Assembly: GCF_937863835.1 (NCBI RefSeq)
Contig: NZ_CALMHT010000003.1
Span: 1 to 39,026 of the forward strand
Origin: an uncultured Prevotella sp.
GTDB lineage: Bacteria; Bacteroidota; Bacteroidia; Bacteroidales; Bacteroidaceae
DNA length: 39,026 nt
Direction of reading: 5' to 3'
The translations under genes were made by a program, and so were the position numbers. The notes under the pieces are model-generated. The model searched no databases. It saw nothing but the letters and a program-made list of their open reading frames with translations, and was not told the DNA's origin. The stretch's first letter is position 1. The number at the start of each line of letters is the position of its first letter. Below, one piece after another: positions 16,289 to 26,057 of this stretch.

Positions 16289-17560
16289 CTATTTATTATC
16301 GTTTAGTTTTTCATTCTGTCTTGCAATCTTCTTCACAGCTTTGTCTAACGATTCTGTTGGTGCGATGATATTATATGCACCCCAGTAGTTCTCGTCGTAG
16401 AATGAACTTACCTTATCAGACAATGAATTATAATCCTTGAATGATTCCTTGTATGATATCTTTTCTACGTCATTATCTGTCATATCTGTCACAGCCATTT
16501 CCGACACGATGGTGTATTCGGTATGGAAGAGTTTCTTTTTCCAGTCGCATTTGAACTTTACTTCATTACGTACATAACTAAGAGCCATCCTGCCGTTTTG
16601 TTCTTTGTAATCCACTACGAATGACAGTTCAAGCGGTTTGAAGTTCAACCCCATCGGCTTCTTCTTCAATATGGCCTGGGTCACCTTGTTGCGGTCTCTC
16701 ATATCAAGAGATGTCTCAATGCGTGTGAAAGCGAGAGATTCTTTGTCTATATACAGTTTACCATAATACAACGCGTATTCCAGATTTGTCTTCGGTTCAA
16801 AACTGATCACATATTGCAGACGGTTGTCCATATAGATCGATTTTTCCATCCTGAAATAATAGTTGTTCAGTGTTTCCAAGTTGAGCAAGTCATCCGGGTT
16901 TTTCACATAATCAGCGAAGTTTGACAGATTGGGACCGCCCTGCAACTTTACAGACAGTGTATCGGAAGGCTTCTCGCTCAACAGTTTACGACCTTTGATG
17001 ATATGTACCCTGTCCTTGTCGGCATTTCTGTCCTTATACGAGGTCTTGTACAATCCGATTACGGCTTCAGAGATATTGATAAAATGACTGCGTTTGCGTA
17101 CGGTTTCACGATAGAACCCTGTAAGCAGACTCTCCTTGGATTCATAGTTGTTAGGGATGGACATGATAGCCTGTCTGACAATGTTTTGCGAAACATCCGC
17201 CTGAACGATTACCTCTTCCAGCATGTTCTTTTTAGGAGTAAGTAGGACCGTGATATCATTGGCGTTACTCTCATTATATGCATACTGACTACTTGTATAT
17301 CCGATATGCGACACGATCAGAGTGCCCGACTTAACACCGCGGTCAACCTTGAGTACGAATTCTCCGTCTTCATTGGTAACAGTACTGATATTCGTGCCTT
17401 TGATTCTGACACTTGCACTCTCGATGGCTTTCTTCTGCAAGGTCTTTACGACACCGTTGACTGTAACGATATTACCATTGTCCGCATGAACCGGACTTGT
17501 TCCCATCAAAAGCATAACTGCCATGATGAACAAAACTGATTTGCTGATAATTGTTTTCAT
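16289..17560 (-). CDS. Exported carboxypeptidase-regulatory-like protein, paralogue without STN
   Basis: A signal peptide (1-26) is followed by a carboxypeptidase-regulatory-like domain (about 33-120: VNGVVKTLQKKAIESASVRI, VTNEDGEF, SHIGYTSSQ) ending in LEEVIVQAD. Then comes the same ~300-residue region as in 13340-14878: NYESKESLLTGFYRE ... YYGKLYIDKESLAFTRIE ... ENYWGAYNIIAPTESLD. It lacks the STN domain. As first gene of the operon it may be the output or sensing partner whose state is reported by its STN-bearing paralogue. The family is common in Bacteroidota but its role is not known to me. Confidence 0.85.
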   Translation of the reverse strand: MKTIISKSVLFIMAVMLLMGTSPVHADNGNIVTVNGVVKTLQKKAIESASVRIKGTNISTVTNEDGEFVLKVDRGVKSGTLIVSHIGYTSSQYAYNESNANDITVLLTPKKNMLEEVIVQADVSQNIVRQAIMSIPNNYESKESLLTGFYRETVRKRSHFINISEAVIGLYKTSYKDRNADKDRVHIIKGRKLLSEKPSDTLSVKLQGGPNLSNFADYVKNPDDLLNLETLNNYYFRMEKSIYMDNRLQYVISFEPKTNLEYALYYGKLYIDKESLAFTRIETSLDMRDRNKVTQAILKKKPMGLNFKPLELSFVVDYKEQNGRMALSYVRNEVKFKCDWKKKLFHTEYTIVSEMAVTDMTDNDVEKISYKESFKDYNSLSDKVSSFYDENYWGAYNIIAPTESLDKAVKKIARQNEKLNDNK

Positions 17561-17660
17561 GATTCTATAATTTTTTAGTTTTACTTGATTTATTGTCTTC
17601 TCTGTAACTAAGATTGTTCAGACAAGAAAAACCCTATAAAAAACATGAAAAATTTTATTT
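17561..17660 (-). promoter_or_regulatory. Upstream region of the sigma/anti-sigma operon
   Basis: These 100 bases separate the CE2 esterase stop from the operon start. No TAnnTTTG box is seen on the minus strand, unlike in front of most other operons here. The absence fits autoregulation by the operon's own ECF sigma factor, but no ECF consensus can be assigned from one copy, and read-through from the esterase gene is possible. Confidence 0.35.
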
Positions 17661-18725
17661 TTATCTGATTGTATTGATAAATTCCACAAGTTCCGCACCC
17701 ATTTTACGCGCCTGGAGCATAGATGGATGATAGTCGGCACCATATCCAAGAGACCCGTCCATCGGTGTAAAGTCGAAACGGTATATCAGTTCATCTCCCA
17801 GTTCCTGCCTGATTTCATCAAGCACCAACTTCTGCTCTTTCAGAGGTTGCCCATTTAGCATACTGCCTGTAAGCATCACGATCTTTGCCTTGGGGTACAC
17901 ATGACGGATGTGCTGCACAAATGTCTTATAACTGTTCTTATAACGTTGTATATCATAATTGGGGGTACTGAGATCATTGGTTCCAAGATTGATACAAACG
18001 ATGTCCGGTGTATAGCGCTTGCTGTTCCACACTTCCGTAGAATCATACAATAAGGTATAATCGTACCAACGGGGCATCACGTCTTTATCTCCCTCTTTCG
18101 ATCCGTTGTAATTACGGTACACCCCGATGCCTGAACGTGCCACGACCATACTCTGTGCGTGAAGCTCGCGGGTGGCGATGGCTGCATAAGTGTAGTAATG
18201 ATTCTCTGTTGAATCACTGAAATGAATGTTCTTGTCTCTGGCTTCAATGCCATAGCCGCATGTAATGGAATTGCCTATGAATTCCAATTTCAACCTGTTC
18301 ATATCTGTAAAAGGTAACAACCGGGCACCATGGTCGAGCACGAATCCGCGAAACTCAGGTCGCCTCTGATATCCCTCATAAGCCAGCATGATCTTGCAAT
18401 GATGAATGCCCGATTTCAGTCCCTTCACCAATGTTATCACCGAATCTTTGTCGGAAAAATTGTACTTTAGAGGATTGTCGTTGTCTATAGATACCATAAA
18501 ATACCCGCTGCCCGGTTTGGCTTTCATGGCAATAGAAGTGCCGGTAAAGGACGCATCTATCTGAGAACCGGGATACACCATACATGGCGCTTTCTTGTTC
18601 TTAAAACTGAAACGGCCGGTGTAACGGATGTCAGCATGATCAGCCGGAATCTGTCGTGAATATTGTTGCGCGAAACCGCCGGTTGATGCTATCGCGAGCA
18701 TCGTGATGAAGATCAGTTGTTTCAT
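17661..18725 (-). CDS. CE2-type SGNH esterase, exported
   Basis: The signal peptide is at 1-19 (GGFA-Q). An N-terminal jelly-roll domain (about 30-135) precedes an SGNH hydrolase domain, the two-domain plan of carbohydrate esterase family 2. The catalytic serine is Ser153 in IGNSITCGYG. GTND (248-251) and the C-terminal DYHP with His333 complete the site. Enzymes of this family remove acetyl groups from xylan, mannan or other polysaccharides. It lies 40 nt downstream of the C69 peptidase gene on the same strand and may share its transcript. The true substrate is not determinable here. Confidence 0.9.
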   Translation of the reverse strand: MKQLIFITMLAIASTGGFAQQYSRQIPADHADIRYTGRFSFKNKKAPCMVYPGSQIDASFTGTSIAMKAKPGSGYFMVSIDNDNPLKYNFSDKDSVITLVKGLKSGIHHCKIMLAYEGYQRRPEFRGFVLDHGARLLPFTDMNRLKLEFIGNSITCGYGIEARDKNIHFSDSTENHYYTYAAIATRELHAQSMVVARSGIGVYRNYNGSKEGDKDVMPRWYDYTLLYDSTEVWNSKRYTPDIVCINLGTNDLSTPNYDIQRYKNSYKTFVQHIRHVYPKAKIVMLTGSMLNGQPLKEQKLVLDEIRQELGDELIYRFDFTPMDGSLGYGADYHPSMLQARKMGAELVEFINTIR

Positions 18726-18765
18726 TGTATTATATGATTAGCTTATTATATGGACTGTCTTATGA

Positions 18766-20205
18766 TTACGCCCCGTGAAACAAGTATTCCTTTTGCACAT
18801 CCTGTGTAAGACGGGTAAAGATTTCATTTGTCAACTTATCCGCAACGGTAAGGGCATGGGTCAGTAGCGTGTCGGAAAACTTCTGAAGCATATCTTTTGC
18901 TTTCATCGGTTCTGTCAGGTATAAACTTAAATATTCCTGTTCCATCTCTTTCTGTCGCTGGTCGTTCTCCTCTTCCAGTTTGTGATATGCATCTTTGATG
19001 ATAGGAGCATACGCATTGTAATTCATCATTCCCAGTGTCATTACCTTGCGGAATTTCCAGTAGGCTGAATCATTATCGGCTTGGTTATTCCCTATCTGAT
19101 AAGCATGCGGAAAACTCTTCACCCCTTGATAGATTGGTAAGAATACGCCCAGATCGGCCATGCCCAAGGCAACGTATGAAAGGCATCCTATCTCTTTGGG
19201 CAATCCTCGACGAACCTGTAGGATATGAGTCTGAGTGGTTCTGAAAATGGATACCGGGCGATACGGTTCCTTGCCGTTATTATGCAGATAAGGATCATGC
19301 TCCGTATCATTATAATGGAAACGGAACGCACTTCGCATATCTTTGACACTGATCGGTTTTTCCGACTTTGCATATACAGGGAATGTATTTCGGGTAACAT
19401 CATTCTGCAGGGATGGTGAGAATATCTTCTGCAATCCCCATATTCGTGGATAATTGTAGGTGGTGTCCAGTTTCTCATCACGCGAATATGCTTCGTGAAA
19501 ATCAAACTTGCCCTGCCGGGGATCGTAAAGACCGTTGTTCTCAGCAAACTCAATCAAATCGGCGCAAGCCAAGAAGTTGTCTTTATCGTCCGGATCATAA
19601 TCACGATAACGACTCTGGTTGCCAGTCACGAAATAAAAATCAGAAGGCATACGACAAGCAAGCCATTTATGTCCACAGGCATTTTCCAGATACCATATTT
19701 CCTTATCATCGATAAAACCGATTCCGAAACCTTCTGCCGAACCGTATTTCTCGATTAACATACCTAGTCGTTCCACGCCTTCGCGGGCTGAGTGTATATA
19801 AGGAAGTACTATGTTATAAGTACAGTTTTCAGCCAATCCGTCTGCGACATAAGGGTCTGCCGCCAAAGCCTTCTCACTACTGAATATCGTTTCCGTGGAA
19901 CTCATGCCCACGCCTGCCGTATTGTAGCCTGCACTACCCCATTCACCAGGAAACTGATAATCGGGCAATGCTGTATATCCCAATGCCTCCGACGGCAATG
20001 GACAAGAAAATTTACTATCTTTTGCGACAAACTCTTCAGGACCGAACTCTGTATCTTCGTGCACTTCAAAGTTGATACCCATCATTGCATCAAAATCGCT
20101 TGAACGGCCAAACATCATCGAACCGTCATCGGTCATCTTGTCACCAACCATAATAGATGTACATTCCGACGGGAGCACACTTGTCATTTTCTTATCTTTT
20201 TCCAT
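18766..20205 (-). CDS. C69-family peptidase (dipeptidase-like)
   Basis: It belongs to the N-terminal-nucleophile C69 (PepD-like) family, which cleaves dipeptides or amide bonds. The probable nucleophile is Cys15 (SECTSIMVG), followed by the typical DGSMMFGRSSD. Removal of the first 14 residues would expose it. There is no signal peptide, so the protein is predicted cytoplasmic, while many Bacteroidota members are exported. Met7 is an alternative start and does not alter this. A good promoter lies at 20233-20262. The family is clear, the substrate is not. Confidence 0.88.
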   Translation of the reverse strand: MEKDKKMTSVLPSECTSIMVGDKMTDDGSMMFGRSSDFDAMMGINFEVHEDTEFGPEEFVAKDSKFSCPLPSEALGYTALPDYQFPGEWGSAGYNTAGVGMSSTETIFSSEKALAADPYVADGLAENCTYNIVLPYIHSAREGVERLGMLIEKYGSAEGFGIGFIDDKEIWYLENACGHKWLACRMPSDFYFVTGNQSRYRDYDPDDKDNFLACADLIEFAENNGLYDPRQGKFDFHEAYSRDEKLDTTYNYPRIWGLQKIFSPSLQNDVTRNTFPVYAKSEKPISVKDMRSAFRFHYNDTEHDPYLHNNGKEPYRPVSIFRTTQTHILQVRRGLPKEIGCLSYVALGMADLGVFLPIYQGVKSFPHAYQIGNNQADNDSAYWKFRKVMTLGMMNYNAYAPIIKDAYHKLEEENDQRQKEMEQEYLSLYLTEPMKAKDMLQKFSDTLLTHALTVADKLTNEIFTRLTQDVQKEYLFHGA

Positions 20206-20232
20206 TGTTACATACGTTTTTAATCATTTAGG

Positions 20233-20262
20233 CAAAAGTAATCATTATTATTGAAATATCAA
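20233..20262 (-). promoter_or_regulatory. Promoter of the C69 peptidase gene
   Basis: On the minus strand TTG (20262-20260), a 19-bp spacer and TACTTTTG (20240-20233). The -7 G is 28 nt before the ATG at 20205. It sits in the 81-bp gap behind the MFS gene. Confidence 0.72.
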
Positions 20263-20286
20263 CAGATTACGAAATAAATATTCCAT

Positions 20287-21552
20287 TCAAAGTATAACTT
20301 TCTTGGGTTTGAAGATCAAGACAAAAACAGCACATATCAGAAATGCGAAGAGAGCAAATACCATCCAGACCGTACTCCAGTGACCTATCGTATAACTATT
20401 TTCCGCGATTTTCATCGGTATCGTCTGACAGCTGACCGTCATCTGTGCCCATATTGTTCCTATCATCGTTCCGAAACCTCCCGTCATGATCATGTACAGT
20501 CCCTGTCCTGTAGCACGCATCCCTCCACCTGCCACCTCGTCGACAAACAGTGTACCGGCAATGGAATAGAAGTCGAAAGCCATACCGTATAGTATCATCG
20601 CCACAACAAACATCCACATTCTGTCTCCAGGATTACCACAAGCGAGCAGACTAAAATGTATCACCCATGCCAGCATGGAAACGGTCATCACGGTCTTGAT
20701 GTTAAGACGCCTCATGATAAAAGGCAAGAGAAACATAAAAACCGTCTCACTCATCTGTCCGAACGACATCAGTATATTGGAATGGTTTACACCAAACGTA
20801 TGTGCATACTGGTGTACGACGGCAAAACTATTGAAGAACGTATTGGCAAAACTGTTGGTGGTCTGTAGACAGATATTAAGGAGCATGGAGAAAATCAGGA
20901 ATATGGCAAACTGCCGATATCTGAATAATTTGAATGCACTCAACCCCAAAAACTGGAACAGACCTTGTTTATCGTTCTGATTCTTCTTAGAACGGCAATG
21001 CGGTAAGACAATCGTAAAGAGAGATAGAAGGATTCCTATGATGCCTGAAGCTACAAGTTGCATATAGTTAGTCTGCATACCGAGGATATCAACCATCAGC
21101 ATGGCTGATATAAAACCGATCGTACCGAACATACGTATAATGGAATAGTTCTTGACGATGTCCACATCCGAATCGCTCAATATATCAAGTATCACAGAAT
21201 TGGAAAGAGAGATCGTAGGCATATAGAAAGCGATACTCAAACTATACAACCCGAACAGGAAAACGAATTGACTGTCTGCCTCGTACAGATAACCGTAATA
21301 CGCTGCCGACAGCATCATCACAGCAGCCGACAGATGACAGATACCCAATAAGCGCTGAGCCTGAATCCATTTGTCGCCTATGGCACCTATGATAGCAGGC
21401 ATAACGATAGAAACCACACCCATCATCGCATAGAAATATCCTATCCTGTCGCCCATACCGATATTGACAAGATACCTGCCCAATGATGTGGAATAAGCAC
21501 CCATGACGGCATATTGCAAAAAACATGTTATTACAAGTTTTATCTTAATCAT
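20287..21552 (-). CDS. MFS transporter, nucleoside:H+ symporter type
   Basis: It has about twelve membrane helices. The N-terminus MIKIKLVITCFLQYAVMGAYSTSLGRYL matches the start typical of the nucleoside-proton symporter family. The frame is open up to 21618, but the ATG at 21552 is chosen for two reasons: it aligns with the family start, and a -7 box (21558-21565) lies immediately before it, so the longer form could not be transcribed from that promoter. At 421 aa it is normal length. It probably imports nucleosides or a related small molecule. Confidence 0.85.
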   Translation of the reverse strand: MIKIKLVITCFLQYAVMGAYSTSLGRYLVNIGMGDRIGYFYAMMGVVSIVMPAIIGAIGDKWIQAQRLLGICHLSAAVMMLSAAYYGYLYEADSQFVFLFGLYSLSIAFYMPTISLSNSVILDILSDSDVDIVKNYSIIRMFGTIGFISAMLMVDILGMQTNYMQLVASGIIGILLSLFTIVLPHCRSKKNQNDKQGLFQFLGLSAFKLFRYRQFAIFLIFSMLLNICLQTTNSFANTFFNSFAVVHQYAHTFGVNHSNILMSFGQMSETVFMFLLPFIMRRLNIKTVMTVSMLAWVIHFSLLACGNPGDRMWMFVVAMILYGMAFDFYSIAGTLFVDEVAGGGMRATGQGLYMIMTGGFGTMIGTIWAQMTVSCQTIPMKIAENSYTIGHWSTVWMVFALFAFLICAVFVLIFKPKKVIL

Positions 21553-21557
21553 CTCTG

Positions 21558-21565
21558 CAAAGATA
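21558..21565 (-). promoter_or_regulatory. -7 element touching the MFS start codon
   Basis: TATCTTTG on the minus strand, its G only 6 nt from the A of the ATG at 21552. With the normal start distance, transcription begins at or next to the start codon, giving a leaderless mRNA. No TTG lies at the usual -33 spacing. Confidence 0.6.
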
Positions 21566-21657
21566 CAAAAAATATAATGATCCGTTCCGTGATAGATCAA
21601 TAAGATAATAAAACGCAATGTTCTCCGTTATCAATCAGTCATTGAAATAAATAAACT

Positions 21658-22809
21658 ATGAGAAAAATTATTTGCATCATCTACTTAATATGTGGTATCG
21701 TCACCACTGGTCAGGCACAAAAACGCGATAAATATGAATTCAATAGGAATCTGCCCATGTATGCCGATTCCCTGATTGCCGACCTCACCTATCCATTGGC
21801 ATGGGGAAACAGTAAAATAAAAGAATTTAATCAGTGGAAAAAGACGGCACGGCAGAAAGTTTTCGACTGTATGCTGACACCGCCGCCGCCATCATCCAAC
21901 GGATACGATATAAAAGTACTGGCCGAAGAACAACGTGACGGTTATAAGGCAAGGAAGATTGAAATTCGTCTATCCAGATACTATACCGTTCCTGCCTACG
22001 TGCTCATCCCTGATGGTAAAGGACCGTTCCCTGCTATCAATGCTTTACACGATCACGGTGCCCATCTGTTTATCGGTAAGGAAAAGATGATTCGTCCTTT
22101 AGCAATAGAGGATTCATCGGTGATTAAGGATGCCAAGGAATGGGCCGACAAACTCTATGGGGGACAGTTTGTAGGTGATTATCTTGCAAAAAACGGTTAT
22201 GTGGTATTCTCTGCCGATGCCCCGATGTGGGGTGAGCGCGGACAAAAGGAAGGTGCCTTGCGCGACCGCTATGATATGATAGCCGGTAACATGATGATGT
22301 ATGGTATCGATCTTTCCGCCTATATGACTTATGATGATATCAGCGGAACGGAATATCTGGCAAGTATGCCTGAAGTGGATGCGAAACGTATCGGATGCAT
22401 GGGATGCTCCATGGGTGCTTACCGCGCATGGATGCTCTCGGCACTGAGCGACCGTATCAAAGTGGGTGTAGCCATCTGTTGGATGGTGTCTACAGACGAA
22501 CAGATGAGTTTCAGATACAATCGTACCGAGAATGGTGGTTTTGCCAACTGTTTTCCGGGTTTGCGCCGATGGCTTGACTATCCTCACATAGCTAGTCTGG
22601 CCTGTCCCAAAGCCATGCTGTTCATCAACGGTTCACAGGATAAACTGTTTCCTGTAGCTGGTGTAAAGAAAGCTTTTTCCATCATGCATGATACATGGAA
22701 GAGTCAGAATGCAGAAAACCAACTGGAAACTGAAATATGGGATATCCCGCACAGTTGTCCGGTCAAGGCTCAAGAACGCATGCTACAGTTTTTTAGGAAA
22801 CATCTATAG
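21658..22809 (+). CDS. Exported alpha/beta hydrolase, acetyl-esterase-like
   Basis: The signal peptide is at 1-20 (TGQA-Q). An alpha/beta-hydrolase core has Ser251 in GCSMGAYRA, Asp328 in INGSQDKLFP and His365 in WDIPHSC, a complete Ser-Asp-His triad. Length (383 aa) and the lid region with HDHGAHLFIGKEK fit the Abhydrolase_7/dienelactone-hydrolase-like group, often annotated as acetyl xylan esterase in Bacteroidota. It is divergent from the MFS gene and close to a CE2 esterase, so a shared role in deacylating plant polysaccharide is plausible but unproven. No housekeeping -7 box is seen in the 105-bp gap upstream. Confidence 0.87.
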   Translation: MRKIICIIYLICGIVTTGQAQKRDKYEFNRNLPMYADSLIADLTYPLAWGNSKIKEFNQWKKTARQKVFDCMLTPPPPSSNGYDIKVLAEEQRDGYKARKIEIRLSRYYTVPAYVLIPDGKGPFPAINALHDHGAHLFIGKEKMIRPLAIEDSSVIKDAKEWADKLYGGQFVGDYLAKNGYVVFSADAPMWGERGQKEGALRDRYDMIAGNMMMYGIDLSAYMTYDDISGTEYLASMPEVDAKRIGCMGCSMGAYRAWMLSALSDRIKVGVAICWMVSTDEQMSFRYNRTENGGFANCFPGLRRWLDYPHIASLACPKAMLFINGSQDKLFPVAGVKKAFSIMHDTWKSQNAENQLETEIWDIPHSCPVKAQERMLQFFRKHL

Positions 22810-22816
22810 ATTCCAT

Positions 22817-22839
22817 CATCCCCGAGAAATCGGAGGATG
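22817..22839 (+). terminator. GAAA-capped hairpin after the hydrolase gene
   Basis: CATCC + CCGA pairs with TCGG + GGATG around a GAAA tetraloop, a 9-bp stem with one bulged A (22834). It lies 7 nt past the stop codon of the plus-strand gene. It has no U-run directly after, so it may be a 3'-end stabiliser rather than a terminator. Confidence 0.4.
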
Positions 22840-22858
22840 TCTCATAGGACAATAAAAA

Positions 22859-22901
22859 AACAGGGGATTTGAATGATATGGTTATATTCAAATCCCCTGT
22901 T
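22859..22901 (-). terminator. Strong terminator of the ATP synthase operon
   Basis: Sixteen perfectly paired bases (22859-22874 with 22886-22901; core ACAGGGGATTTG) with an 11-nt loop. On the minus strand the stem runs into seven or more T's (22860-22853). It lies 21 nt past the atpG stop. In the plus direction it would also block the convergent hydrolase transcript. Confidence 0.92.
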
Positions 22902-22922
22902 ATGATGAATAGATGTAAGAAC

Positions 22923-23888
22923 TTAGTTGTTAACCGAGCCTCCTACAATATCAAGTAATTCATTGGTAATAGCCTGTTGACGACTCTTATTGTATTGCAG
23001 GTTGAGCTGACGGAGCAGTTCATCCGCATTATCAGTAGCGGTCTGCATGGCCACCATACGGGCAGCGTGCTCAGAAGCATTACTGTCTAACAGGGCGGTA
23101 TAAATCATCAGATGAAGCAACTTAGGAATCAGTTCTGTAAGTACTGTCCCAAGATCCGGCTCTACGATGAAGTCGTCATTGAGAGGAACAGCCTCTTCCG
23201 TGTGTCTCTCCTGTTTAGCTTTCTTCTTCTTCAGATATTCCTGCGCCTTGGCTGTCGTGATATTCGAAGTTAGGTCACGGTCGTTGTCGGCTGTGAAATC
23301 TTCGGATAAGTCGATTGGAAGGAATGTACGACGGGTAAGGACCTGAGATCCTGCACTCTTGAAGTGATGGTAAATCAGTTCTACACGATCCAGTTCTCCC
23401 TTAGCAAACTTATTTACAATATCCTGGGCGACTTCTACACACTGTGCGGAGTTGGGCTTGTCAGCCAATTCAACATAATCACCTGCTGATTGCAATCCGA
23501 GTTTCGCCACCTTTTCGGCAACACGACGTCCGATAGGATATATCAGGATGTTTTCCTTGCCGAGACTTTTATACTCTTCCACAGCTTGTAACATCATCTT
23601 GATGATATTGGCATTGTAGCCACCACAAAGACTGCTGTTGGATGCATAGACGACCAGTGCTACATGCTTTACGGGACGTTCGATACTCAGTACGGTCTGA
23701 GCATCGGCCTCGCTTGCAAGAAACGATTTCAGTATGCGTTCAAGCAAGTTTTCGTAAGGCAGCATATTCTGTATCATCACCTGTGCATGATGCAGTTTGG
23801 ATGATGCGACCATCTTCATGGCACTCGTGATCTTACGGGTACTGTTGACAGATGCTATTCGAGTCTTTATCTCTTTTAGTGACGGCAT
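22923..23888 (-). CDS. atpG: F1 ATP synthase gamma subunit
   Basis: This is the central rotor shaft. The N-terminus MPSLKEIKTRIASVNSTRKITSAMKMVASSKL and the C-terminal helix NADELLRQLNLQYNKSRQQAITNELLDIVGG are the two coiled-coil halves of gamma. At 321 aa it is about 30 residues longer than typical (around 290). The extra residues lie in a charged stretch near 205-240 (EYLKKKKAKQERHTEEAV). It is the last gene of the atp operon, 6 nt after atpA, followed by a strong terminator. Confidence 0.96.
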   Translation of the reverse strand: MPSLKEIKTRIASVNSTRKITSAMKMVASSKLHHAQVMIQNMLPYENLLERILKSFLASEADAQTVLSIERPVKHVALVVYASNSSLCGGYNANIIKMMLQAVEEYKSLGKENILIYPIGRRVAEKVAKLGLQSAGDYVELADKPNSAQCVEVAQDIVNKFAKGELDRVELIYHHFKSAGSQVLTRRTFLPIDLSEDFTADNDRDLTSNITTAKAQEYLKKKKAKQERHTEEAVPLNDDFIVEPDLGTVLTELIPKLLHLMIYTALLDSNASEHAARMVAMQTATDNADELLRQLNLQYNKSRQQAITNELLDIVGGSVNN

Positions 23889-23894
23889 AAGCTA

Positions 23895-25481
23895 TTACTG
23901 TTTATATTGTCCGGCTATGTCGGCCATGGTGTCTTCGAGCACTTTGGTTACATCGTCATTGATCTGACCTGCACCCAGTGTGTCGATGGCATCCTGATGA
24001 GTAGAACGCAACTTATCAAGATAAGCATCCTGACATTCACGGATATTGTCTACAGGTACATCACGCATCAGTCCGTGGGTTCCGCAATACAAAATTGCGA
24101 TTTGCTCACCTACCGGCATTGGACTGTACTGTGGTTGGATAAGCAACTGGTTGTTCTTACGTCCACGGTCCAATGTCATCGCCGTTACGGCATCCATATC
24201 ACTGGAGAATTTGGAGAATGCCTCCAACTCACGATACTGTGCCATATCTATCTTCAGTGTTCCGGCTACCTTCTTCATACTCTTCACCTGTGCAGAACCT
24301 CCCACACGACTGACCGAGATACCTACGTTGATAGCAGGACGGAATCCCTGGTTGAACAGGTCTGTCTCCAGATATATCTGACCATCTGTAATGGAAATCA
24401 CATTGGTAGGGATATATGCGGAAACGTCGCCAGCCTGAGTTTCAATGATAGGAAGGGCTGTCAGAGAACCGCCACCTTTTACATGTCCCTTGAGACATTC
24501 GGGGAGGTCGTTCATCTGCTCGGCAACTTCCTGTTGGTCGTTGACACGGGCTGCACGCTCCAACAGACGGCTATGAAGATAGAATACATCTCCTGGGTAT
24601 GCTTCACGTCCTGACGGACGACGAAGAATCAGAGATACCTCACGATAGGCGACAGCCTGTTTTGACAAGTCATCGTAAACGACCAGGGCTGAATAACCTC
24701 TATCACGGAAATACTCTCCGATAGCGGCACCTGCGAATGGTGCATAATACTGCATAGCTGCCGGATCGGCAGCGGTAGCAGCTACGATAATGGTATAAGG
24801 CATCGCGCCATGCTCCTTGAGTGTAGACACGAGGGCAGCGACGGTAGATGCTTTCTGACCGATAGCCACATAAATACAATATACAGGTTTCCCTGCTTCG
24901 TAAAAACTCTTCTGGTTGATAATCGTATCAACAGCGATTGCAGTCTTACCAGTCTGTCGGTCACCGATGATAAGTTCACGCTGACCGCGCCCGATAGGAA
25001 TCATTGAGTCGACGGCCTTCAGTCCTGTCTGCAGAGGTTCCTTTACCGGTTGACGGTAGATAACACCAGGAGCCTTACGGTCAAGTGGCATCTCGAACGA
25101 CTCAGCAAGATCTATATCCCCCTTACCGTCAATAGCCTCACCCAGAGGATTGATGACACGTCCCAACATGTTATCGTTGACGCGGATAGAGGCGATACGT
25201 TTCGTTCTCTTAACGACCATACCTTCTTTGATACCGGATGTCGTACCCAGAAGAATACAACCTACATTGTCTTCCTCGAGGTTCATCACGATAGCCATCG
25301 TTCCGTTCTCAAACTCCAGCAATTCATTGGCCTCGGCATTGCGCAGTCCGTAGATACGAGCCACACCATCACTCACCTGGAGAACGGTGCCCACTTCGTC
25401 GAACTTTTCGCCACTGCTGATACCCTGCAACTGTTTGAGCAGAACTTCAGATACTTCGCTTGGTTTTATTTTATCTGACAT
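23895..25481 (-). CDS. atpA: F1 ATP synthase alpha subunit
   Basis: This is the regulatory nucleotide-binding subunit of the F1 hexamer. It has a beta-barrel N-terminal domain, a Walker A GDRQTGKT at 173-180, and the alpha-type motifs [13 protein letters not shown] and [23 protein letters not shown]. At 528 aa it is normal for the phylum. It lies between atpH (33-nt gap) and atpG in the second half of the operon. Confidence 0.98.
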   Translation of the reverse strand: MSDKIKPSEVSEVLLKQLQGISSGEKFDEVGTVLQVSDGVARIYGLRNAEANELLEFENGTMAIVMNLEEDNVGCILLGTTSGIKEGMVVKRTKRIASIRVNDNMLGRVINPLGEAIDGKGDIDLAESFEMPLDRKAPGVIYRQPVKEPLQTGLKAVDSMIPIGRGQRELIIGDRQTGKTAIAVDTIINQKSFYEAGKPVYCIYVAIGQKASTVAALVSTLKEHGAMPYTIIVAATAADPAAMQYYAPFAGAAIGEYFRDRGYSALVVYDDLSKQAVAYREVSLILRRPSGREAYPGDVFYLHSRLLERAARVNDQQEVAEQMNDLPECLKGHVKGGGSLTALPIIETQAGDVSAYIPTNVISITDGQIYLETDLFNQGFRPAINVGISVSRVGGSAQVKSMKKVAGTLKIDMAQYRELEAFSKFSSDMDAVTAMTLDRGRKNNQLLIQPQYSPMPVGEQIAILYCGTHGLMRDVPVDNIRECQDAYLDKLRSTHQDAIDTLGAGQINDDVTKVLEDTMADIAGQYKQ

Positions 25482-25514
25482 TTCATTTGTTCTATTAATA
25501 ATTCTAATTAATAA

Positions 25515-26057
25515 TTATTTCGTAAGCTGTGTCAGTACCGTACGCAATTGGTTTTGCACACTTGCATCCAGTCTGTATGTATCATACTCAAGGATAAATC
25601 CACCTATTATTTCAGGATTTACTTCGGTTTCAAACTCCACAGTTCCATTAGTCTTACTTTCTACCATCTGTTTCATCTTCTGCTCGGTGGCAGCCGATAC
25701 GACAGCAGCGGTAGTGAGTTTTCCGCGGGTGATATTCTTCTGTTGTCTGTAAAGAGTGATATACGAATTAGCCATGAATTGCAGGGTATTCTCTCTATCC
25801 TCGCCCAAGACCAACTTGATAAAGCTGGCTGTAAGATCGGTCACCTTTCCACCACAAGCAGTGATCAGTATGTCCTCTTTCTTATCCTTGGCAAGCATAG
25901 GGTTGTCTATCGTAAACCTCAGTTCGGGAACACTGATATAACTCTTTGCCAGAGTCTGCATCTCGTGATACACCTCATCTTCCAGTTTAGCCTCAGCACT
26001 GCTTTTTAGCAATGCCCGGGCGTATCTTACCGATATTACTCCTAAATCCATAATCAA
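25515..26057 (-). CDS. atpH: F1 ATP synthase delta subunit
   Basis: It is the stator link between F1 and the b subunits. It is 180 aa, with the N-terminal helical domain (VISVRYARALLKSSAEAKLEDEVY) and a C-terminal domain with the family's GKLTTAAVVS ... GGFILEYDTYRLDASVQNQL. The start codon abuts the atpF stop codon directly. The family is divergent, and position in the operon supports the call. Confidence 0.95.
   Translation of the reverse strand: MIMDLGVISVRYARALLKSSAEAKLEDEVYHEMQTLAKSYISVPELRFTIDNPMLAKDKKEDILITACGGKVTDLTASFIKLVLGEDRENTLQFMANSYITLYRQQKNITRGKLTTAAVVSAATEQKMKQMVESKTNGTVEFETEVNPEIIGGFILEYDTYRLDASVQNQLRTVLTQLTK

Noticed and set aside
16289..17560. Carboxypeptidase enzyme
   Set aside because: Only the carboxypeptidase regulatory-like beta domain is present; there is no zinc-peptidase catalytic domain.
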